Shown piece by piece: positions 56,614 through 64,000 of a DNA stretch of 64,000 nt. The stretch's first letter is position 1; every line of letters begins with the position of its first letter. Source of the stretch: Prillingera fragicola (lineage: Eukaryota > Basidiomycota > Tremellomycetes > Trichosporonales > Trichosporonaceae). Position numbers and translations under genes: made by a program. Below the pieces are notes generated by a model. That model was not told where the DNA came from and did not search any database. It saw only the letters and a list, made by a program, of their open reading frames with translations. Location: assembly GCA_002335605.1 (NCBI GenBank), contig BEDY01000004.1, positions 434,001 to 498,000 of the forward strand. The letters run 5' to 3'.

Positions 56614-59261
56614 ATGATTCTCATCAATTACCTGATGAGCATTGCAGTGACTGTCGCTGCTGGTATCTTTATACCTATCGCCACGTTCCTCCTCTCCTCG
56701 ATCATATACCACACTGTGGCCGCTCCATCTGCTCTCCAGCGACAGTGGGTTAAACCGGCACTGCAGCTTGCAGTTCAACCCCAGCACCTGCCTCAACATG
56801 GTCCACGATCTCCCCTCCTTCAGCAAAACCCCAGGAAGCCAACTTCCACTTCCACTGCCCCACCCGCCATACCACTCGAGCCGCCACCCAGAGCCCCCCA
56901 GCCCCAATCCAGCCTGCTTCCCGTCGAGGAGCAGGCTCAAAACCAGCACCTCCGGGTGGCGCTCAACGCCACATACGGCCTCCCAGCCGGCAACGAGGCC
57001 TTGCTGGCCCACCTGCACAATGCCAACTGCCACTCTCGCCTGACCCACACTTCCCCCTGCCTCCAACCATACCCTTCCATGGTATCACCTGGCGAGACTC
57101 GGATGTATGGTGTACTCGCCGCTGCACACGAGCAACGGAGACGCACGGCCCAGGACCTGAGCGCGTTCGTTCAGACGCACATATATCGGTTCAACCTGCT
57201 GCGCCACCTCCGGCGGGCGAGAGTGGAGCATGTGGCAGAGCCAGAGACGACGGCACCAGGGCCCACGCTTGTCACCACTCGCTCCAACGAAGCTCACTTG
57301 GATGGTGAGCAACTCCAGCGCACAGACACTGATGAATAGCCTTGGTGCACGTTCTGCTTGAGACTCATCAGTCCACCACTCGGGCCCAGGAGTCGGCCAC
57401 GATACGGACACCGCCTCCAGCTACACATCAGCCCACCGCCGGCGGTGAGATCACCCTAGTCACCTACTGGCTCCAGGCTGACGCCCCAGACGCCCAGCAA
57501 ACGGTGGCACCGCCCGACGGCGTCACCCCGGCAGCCTACTGGCACGCCTGTGGCACGACGCTCCACCTCAAACCTCATCTGTCGCCGACACGCGATCCTG
57601 AACCCCCCTCGGGAACATCAGTGTCGCTGGGCTTGCACCCAATCTTTGGCGAGATTGGCACAAGGTTGACCAATAACGGGTGGACTCTGCAGAATGGTCA
57701 GTCTCAAGTCAGGCAGAGTCAGCCCTCAGCTCCTCTGTTGTGGACGCGACCTACCCCCGCGACAGCGACGGTTACCTGGCTGCAGCCGAAAGCCGCCACG
57801 AAGGTCCTCCCTCAGGCGGTGGCAGCTGCACCCCTAACGAGTGGCATCAGCCGTGGCCTCCTCGGCCGCCTATCGAGACCCACCACCGCCCGCTCCTTCC
57901 CTGCATTCGCTGTTCCAATGACACCGGCGACTTCAGCTACCACAGCTGAGCAAGCGAGAGCGGCGCCTGCTGCTACCAACGCCTTCAAGAAGGCTCGCAG
58001 CTTTAGCAGCTTTACAGGTATGTCTGCCTTTAGGCTCGGTGGCGCCACAACGTCGACCAGTGCCCTCCCCGGCGCCCAGCCCTCAACTTTACCCTTCGCC
58101 CTCTGCGCCAACGTACCGACTGTCATCGTGACAGGCGACCCTGATGACATGGTGATTGAGCAAGACCCCGAGGACGTGAACGACATGATCGAGGACGACC
58201 ACGACATGGACGACAGCGACATGGACGACGTGGACGACAGCATGGACGTCTCCTTGGCTTGCCAGTCCGACAGTTCCGGTATGGAGCTTGACGAGTCGCC
58301 GCTGGAGCAGGGGTTTGGGCAGCATCAGACTGGAGGCTTTCAGCGGCAGCCTGGTGGGGTTCAGTCTCAGTTCGGTCAGCAGCTCTTTCCTACCGGCAAC
58401 CCCTTTGGAGCTTTAGGCACCGCCATTGAGACCTGTGGCAATGCCTTTGGGTCATCTGGAAACACGTTCGGGTCGATGAGCAACAACTTTGCTCAGACAA
58501 CGACGACTAGCTTCAGCAACAGCCCCAGCGGCTTTGGTGGCTTCAGCGGCACGAGCACATTCAGTACAAGCACCTTTGACACGCACCCTCCGCCTCCGAC
58601 GAATGGCGTCGCCCAGCCAAGCCAACCGTATCAGCCTTGCCACACCTATCATCCCCAACCCACATACCAGCCATGGACCCAAGTCGCGCGCCCGACTCCT
58701 CCAGCCTGGGCCCGCCCCCCGTCCCCGCGCCCCTTCACGCGCGTCAACCCCTACGCCGCCAGCCATCCCACAGCAGCGCACCACGCCCCGCAGCGCGCAC
58801 CGCCAGCCCGGGTCCCAACGGACACAATAGGCGGTACGTCGCTGCCCCGCCTGCCGCTGATTGCCTCGCAGAGGCCCTCCTTGCGCTCGCGGGGGTGCGC
58901 TGAGACGGACGTGGGTGTCGAGAGGGCGGATGGGGGGGCGGGGTGTGTGGAGGAGGAGGACGACGACGACGGAGAGGACGAGGAAGAGGAAGAAGAGGAC
59001 GAGGAAGAGGAAGAAGAGGAAGACGAGCACGACGAGGGCGAGGAAGAGGAGGAAGACGACCAAGACGACGAAGACGCAGACCAAGACGAAGAATCAATGG
59101 ACAAAGACCCACCCGCAGCCCAAGCTACGCCTCAAGACCCGCAAGCCCTCGCAGCACGGCAAGCAGGAGCGCGCCGGGCCGCCTCGCACCGCGTCGCTGT
59201 CGCGCGGCAGGCGTTGCTCGCGCGGCGTGCTCAGCGGGAGGCCCTGCGGTGTCCTAGTTGA
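56614..59261 (+). CDS. Orphan membrane-anchored FG-like, acidic disordered protein
   Basis: Unrecognised large protein of about 870 residues. Two exons (56614-57304, 57340-59261) join through a 35-nt intron ending ATAG. The N-terminus is a single hydrophobic segment (MSIAVTVAAGIFIPIATFLL) followed by Pro/His/Gln-rich sequence. Around residues 550-640 there are spaced FG/FGS dipeptides (QGFGQHQ, SQFGQQ, NPFGAL, NAFGSSG, NTFGSMS, SGFGGFSG), reminiscent of FG nucleoporins. An Asp-rich patch (DDHDMDDSDMDDVDDSMD) precedes them, and near the end a tract of more than 45 mostly Asp/Glu residues is followed by a basic Ala/Arg tail. Function is unknown; a nuclear-envelope role is only a hypothesis. Start and further introns are uncertain. 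Confidence 0.6.
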
Positions 59262-59503
59262 CGCGGGATGGGTTAGTGTCCAGTCTGCTCGACCTGCCTA
59301 CGTGGACGTAGGGGTTGGCTGGGTAGGTACATGTTGCCTACAATCTGTGGGAAGAAGATGCGACTTAGATGACAATTCTTGCTGTCAGTGGGTGAGTGCT
59401 CAGTACGCTGCTGCCAAGTCTGCATACCATGTGCGCCTTGATGTGCGCTACGCTACAACATGATGGGGGTGGGTTGGAGTTTTTCTCAAATCGACAACAC
59501 TGT

Positions 59504-61292
59504 TTACCAGCGCTTCTCACCGTCGTAGCGGTCGTAGAAGCCCTTGAGGTCCTCGACGTCGTCCTTGGAGCCGAGGAAGACGGGGCAGCGGCCGTGAATG
59601 TTGGTGGGGATGACGTCGAGGATGCGCTGCGAGCCGGTCGTGGCGACACCGCCGGCCTGCTCGGTGAGGAAGGCCATGGGGAAGGCCTCGTAGAGCATGC
59701 GGAGCTTGCCGTCCTTTGACTTTTTGTCGTCGGGGTAGCCAAAGATGCCTCCGTAGAGGAGGGTACGGTGGACGTCGGCGACCATGGAGCCAATGTAACG
59801 GGCCGAGTAGGGCTTGTTGTTCTCGGGGAACTTGATCGAGTGCAGGTAGTCGAGAACGGGAGGGTGGAAGAAGAGCGAGTTGCCCTCGTTGAACGAGTAA
59901 ATCTTGCCGCGCTCGGGGATGCGAATGTCCGGGTGGGTCAGGATAAACTCGCCAAGCGACTCGTCAAGAGTAAAGCCGTCAACACCCTGGCCAGTGGTGA
60001 GGACAAGGTTGCACGACGAGCCGTACCTAGAGCGTCAGCCTAGCACAAGCGACGTTGGCGTCGCGTAGCCAACAATGGGTCACAAGAGCATTGCGCACCA
60101 GTGTCCCTGCCGCCAGCCACGCTCGCAAAGAAACTCACATGGTGTAACCAGCGGCGACCATGTCGCGGCCGGGGCGGAGGGCGTCCTCGATGGAGCCGCC
60201 CTTGCCCTCCTCGACCTTGTAGACACCAAAGATGGTGCCGACGTTGACACCGGCGTCAATGTTGGACGAACCGTCAAGGGGGTCAAAGACGACGCAGCTG
60301 GGGTCGTTAGTGGGTGTACGTAAATTGAGCTGGCAGGAGCAAGGGAGCTGGGACGAGCGTCTCGGCAGTTCTTGGACGCCGGTGGAGAGTTCACGCAGCT
60401 GCACGAGCAGTCTGCTCGCTTAGACCGCAGCAGCGCGCGGGTGCACCCGGACGGTTACCCATGCAGGCAACACGTTGTGGGGACCATCTCGCGAACAGGC
60501 CGCCTCGAGCCTCCACGGGCTGCTCGGGCGACAAGTGCGATCCTCGCGAACCAGCTCGCTCCTGCTCTATGGCTGCTCCTCGCTCCCTCCCTCACCCGCT
60601 AGCTAGCTCTTCACCGCACCGTACTCACTAAGTACCCTTGCTTCCCTTGACGATGATAGCCTCGTCAATCTCCTCCGAGACCATGACCGAGACCTTGCCC
60701 GAGGCGCTAAGCGCGTTGACCATAATGTCGTTGGAGAGCACGTCGAGCTTCTTCTGGTCCTCGCCCTGCACGTTGGACGCGCCCGCGAGACCCACCAGGT
60801 TGATCAGGCGGGCCTTGCGCACGTTCGAGGCAATGTACTTGGACGTCACCTGGGCGTGTTAGCTGGGTTCTGGTTGGTTGTGGGCTGCGGATGGGAACGC
60901 GGGGATGGCTGGGAACGCGGGGACGGCTGGGGCTGGGTGCTGGGCTCGCTGGCTCGTGGGGGCTCGCTGCACACGAGGGCTCCACTACACACATGAGCCT
61001 CACAGCGACTAGTAGACGCTGCTGCCGGTGTGTGCGGCCATGTTCGTTACCAGCACCCCCTGCGGACAGCCTAAAGCACGCTCGACCATCCGCCGGCCCA
61101 TTCGCACCAGCTACGTCACTACGCTACGCTCTACCCCCGCTCCGCTCTACAACACTCGCGACGACTTACCTGGATACCAACGAGCAGCATCGTCAGGTCG
61201 CCCGACGCCTGGGCGCCGAGTGCCTGCTGCTGGCTGAGGATGTGGCGGGTGAGGGTGATGAGGTCGGTGGGGGGGGCTTCAAAGTCGGCCAT
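59504..61292 (-). CDS. FBP1: Fructose-1,6-bisphosphatase
   Basis: Gluconeogenic enzyme hydrolysing fructose 1,6-bisphosphate to fructose 6-phosphate in the cytosol. Exons 61170-61292, 60629-60849, 60139-60297 and 59504-60026 give 341 residues, normal for the family. The start is [20 protein letters not shown]. Metal and substrate sites are intact: [25 protein letters not shown] (the Tyr codon is split by an intron), [48 protein letters not shown] and [10 protein letters not shown] with [12 protein letters not shown]. Introns of 320, 331 and 112 nt are unusually long here. The promoter has a duplicated 23-bp element with CCAAT boxes. FBP1 is glucose-repressed in other yeasts (established); control here is inference. 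Confidence 0.97.
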
Positions 61293-62279
61293 CGTTGCTG
61301 AATTGAGACGTGGGTGAATGCGTGGAAGAGGAAGAAGAGAGATGGTGGTGGAATGGGTAGTTTGCAGCTAAAGAAGACGGCGGCCCGCACAAGGGGGTGA
61401 CATTCACGCACGCTATCTCGGAAGAGACAGGCCCCCAGTACCGCGCCTAGGCCCGGCGGCTAACACTGTGCTCACTGGTGGTGTTGGCAGTGACGCACAG
61501 CGAGGGCGGAGCTCCTCGCGAGTCCGTTCGTCTCCGGAATACCGGCACTCCGGGCCATGGCAGACGATACTGCTTTTGCCGGGCGGGCCGTTGCCGGGGA
61601 GAGGGCAGCCCGGATGTGCTATGCCCGTCGCGGGGGTTGGAGATGAGCAAGTCGGACATATCGGGTGCATGCGGGTGGGGGATGCCGAGGGGGTTGTGGG
61701 GGGAGCAGGGAGCATGTGGGGTTGGCGCGCCTACCCGCCTCGCGTGGCAGGATATTGCATGTGGCTGTGGTGTACGCATTGGATAATGTGGTGGTGTATG
61801 CATTGGATAATGTACACGCATGACACGGTGCTGAGAGAGTAGTGACCGTTGACAGCGACGAGCGAGGTGTAGGCGATCTGTACAGGCTACGAGATCCTCT
61901 CTCACTGTAGGGCGCACACTGCTCACTCTGCTTCTGCCGGCCTACTCTCACCCACTGCCTACTTGTTGACCTCACCCAAGTATCCTAGCATCGAGGCAGC
62001 CACGCATCACGCTCGAGCAAGCAAATGCCAATATCTAATGCATGTCCACAAAATCAAACTCCCTCTCTCGCTGGGCGGTCGCCGCCGCCCTCGTCGTATA
62101 TCATATGGGTAATGCTGGGCCCAGCTCGTACAGGCGTACAAAGCGTGGGCCCGCGAGCGTTGAGCTCGCCTTTGCCGCTACAAGTAGCAGCCATGTCGGT
62201 CTTCCTCCTCGCTGCTGTCCTCCATGATGCTCCTGCTACCACTCTCCTCTTCTGTGCGTCGCGCCTCGCTGCGTTCGGC
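61293..62279. promoter_or_regulatory. FBP1 upstream region with duplicated CCAAT element
   Basis: A 23-bp unit GTGGTGTAYGCATTGGATAATGT occurs twice in tandem (61767-61789 and 61791-61813) with one mismatch. On the FBP1 strand each copy contains a CCAAT box (complement of ATTGG at 61778-61782 and 61802-61806), the Hap2/3/5 site, about 490-515 bases upstream of the start. No additional gene is supported in the rest. Confidence 0.6.
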
Positions 62280-63640
62280 TTAGACCTCTCGCACATCCAC
62301 CTTTGAGTTTGTGACAGTCTCGCCGCCCTCGACGCCGATAGCCTGTCCCACGCGCACCTTTTCTCCAGGTTTGACGTTGAAGTGGAAATCCTTTGGCGCC
62401 TCGAACACGAGCACGATTGTCGATCCGAGACGGAACCCGCCCATTTCCTCTCCGGGGAGCAAGGGCTGGCCCTGCAGCACTGATGCGCTAGAGTAGACTG
62501 CCTCGGTGAACGTGTGCGGGGGGTGCGTGGGTTTGGCCGTGTTGGTGCGCAGGGTCGAGTCAAAGTTGATAATGATCGAGCCGACATTGGTCGCGCCGAC
62601 GGGTACCATGGAGAAGAAGCCATTCTTCCACCTGCCGAGCAACGAGACTCGCTCGTTGAGCACAAACAGGTTGCGAAGGCGGTTGGCAATGTAGGGGGAC
62701 ACGGAAAAGAGATCGCCGGTGAAATGCCTGCGCCGCTCGACGACCCAGGCGGCAGGGGAGTGGAAGCGGTGGTAGTCTCCGGGGGCGAGGTAGATGACGA
62801 TAAAGCAGAGCTTGTTGTTCTCGTTAATCTTGCCAATCTCAGAGTCGCGGTCAGTCGCCTTGGTAGCGGACCGCAGACCGAGCTGCGCAGCAACGCTGGC
62901 GTCGTGCACAAAGTCGGTGGGCTTGCTGACCGCAGCGTCGTGCTCGTCGCCCTCCGGGGTGACGGTGCCGTCGGCGTGGGGCTCACGGGCCTCGCGCACC
63001 TCTGCGGCGCTGTCCTTGCCCATGAGCGAAGAGAGCGAGTAGGGAATGTCGTTAATGTTGGCAAAGTTTTCGTCGTCGACCATCTTGGTCTCGCTGCCGC
63101 CGACACTGCTGCTGGGGTCCTGACGATCAATGGCCAGAGGCTCACCCACAGCCTGCTTTTCCGTACCCAGCAACGCCTCGAGCGAGTAGGTCATGCCCTT
63201 GACCTGCTCGACCTTTTCGCCCACGATTTCTCCCAAGTGGAGAACGCGGCCGTCGGCAGGCGACACGAGCGACACGTCGGCAATGGGCCTCACTCCGGGC
63301 TTGAGCTCGCGGTAAAAGAACTCGCCGAGAGACTCGTACTTTGTCAGGTCCTGGGGGACACACTCGTCGAGGTTGCAGCCAAAGATGCGGGCGTACAACT
63401 TGAAGCCAAACGGACGGAACCACATGGGAAGCACTAGCGAGTTGAGGTAGCCCCACAGCTGCGACATTGAGCGCAGCGGGAGCGCACCCAAGATGCGAAC
63501 CTGGAGTCGTTAGCTACAGTTTCAAACGTTGCGGGTAACGTGCAAGCAGGTAGGAGACGAGTAGACCCGTCAAGAGACGGAACGACGCAACCACGCCAGT
63601 CACCAGGCGGACGCGGCGGTAGACCATGATCAAGAGCCAG
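62280..63640 (-). CDS. PSD1: Phosphatidylserine decarboxylase, mitochondrial PSD1 type (5' end unresolved)
   Basis: Pyruvoyl enzyme converting phosphatidylserine to phosphatidylethanolamine at the inner mitochondrial membrane. The large last exon 62280-63500 starts after acceptor CTCCAG with RILGALPLRSMSQLWGYLNS and carries WFRPFGFKLYARIFGCNLDE, SLVSPADGRV with the catalytic Asp, APGDYHRFHSPAAW with the His, and GFRLGSTIVLVF, where autocleavage between Gly and Ser makes the pyruvoyl group. About 100 acidic, low-complexity residues are inserted between the Asp and His motifs. Upstream, a hydrophobic stretch at about 63540-63640 (VTGVVASFRLLTGLLVSYLL) looks like the membrane anchor, but its only nearby donor gives a phase that does not match the main exon, so the 5' gene structure is unresolved and may continue past 64000. 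Confidence 0.88.
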
Positions 63641-64000
63641 CAACGATGGGGAGTGGGTGGACAAGGGGCCGAGCACGCGGCAGTCATAACCCTTATGCGC
63701 TCACACCCCCATCGGCCCATGCGTTCGCACCTCTGGCGTATGCCAGCTCACGGATCCTTCTCGCCGGTACATCGTGCCCGATATGCCCGAGGATTACGGT
63801 GCGACACGGTCGCACATCATCGCCCATCACTGCTTCGGCTTCTGGTCACACGAGCTTCCGGCCGGCCGGGCACGCTTCTGAAGCCAACCTTCTCCCCACA
63901 CACCAAACGCTCGGCCCAAGCATGCTCAGTCGTGACCACTCACCTGCCAAGGCCCATCGATCGAGCCGCGGACGACGGCGCCGCCCTCGCGCTGGCTCTG
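63641..64000. other. Possible further 5' exon(s) of PSD1
   Basis: At the window edge the minus strand shows an open segment (about 63952-64000, VVRGSIDGPWQ) followed by a GTGAGT donor, which could be an upstream exon of PSD1 carrying part of the mitochondrial presequence region. It cannot be completed without the sequence beyond 64000. Confidence 0.35.

Noticed and set aside
62514..63437. 307-codon plus-strand frame opposite PSD1
   Set aside because: Antisense shadow of a well-supported enzyme gene, no domain features.

Overview
This window is nuclear DNA of a GC-rich, intron-dense fungus, most likely a basidiomycetous yeast of the Tremellomycetes (a Trichosporonales-like member would fit, but the genus is inference). 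Evidence: nearly every gene is cut by introns, many only 33-55 nt long, with GTNNGT donors and CTAAC/CTGAC branch points just before the acceptor; complex I is present (NDUFS6); the splice, Sm, exosome, COPII and cap-binding proteins are of eukaryotic type; one intron-containing tRNA gene is present. No transposon, rDNA, CRISPR or prokaryotic feature was seen.

Layout. 0-9 kb: exosome RRP45 (-), complex I NDUFS6 (+), a DUF1772-like membrane protein (-), a large DEAH/RHA-type RNA helicase with dsRNA-binding modules (+), tRNA-Glu(CTC). 9.9-19 kb: a PPxY arrestin-type adaptor with a tripeptide repeat (-), SEC9 SNARE (-), an NCBP3-type cap-binding protein (+), a proline-rich orphan (+). 20-36 kb: DUS3 (-), SEC61 alpha (+), STRAP (-), SMD1 (+), an arylsulfotransferase-like secreted protein (-), SEC23 (+), mitochondrial ribosomal mL41 (+) whose intron appears to carry a C/D snoRNA, and a 2-hydroxyacid dehydrogenase (-). 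36.2-43.5 kb is gene-poor, with one orphan (+). 43.5-56 kb is a run of plus-strand genes: GT71 mannosyltransferase, RTR1/RPAP2, a mitochondrial hot-dog hydratase, a CLYBL-type citramalyl-CoA lyase, a DAL5-type MFS permease and a DHA1-type MFS gene interrupted by an in-frame TAG. 56.6-64 kb: an orphan membrane/FG/acidic protein (+), fructose-1,6-bisphosphatase FBP1 (-) and phosphatidylserine decarboxylase PSD1 (-, running off or near the window end).

Themes. Several genes serve secretion and membrane traffic (SEC61, SEC23, SEC9, arrestin adaptor, GT71), RNA handling (RRP45, helicase, NCBP3, SMD1, STRAP, DUS3, RTR1), and mitochondria (NDUFS6, mL41, hydratase, lyase, PSD1). Divergent pairs share promoters that repeatedly contain CACGTG. 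The most interesting leads are (i) a probable intronic snoRNA of the snR55/SNORD33 type, (ii) a neighbouring pair of mitochondrial hydratase and citramalyl-CoA lyase genes followed by two transporters, which resembles an itaconate/C5-dicarboxylate catabolic unit, (iii) the amber codon in the conserved N-terminus of the second transporter, and (iv) a terminal NCBP3 intron that splits a UAP56-binding-like motif.
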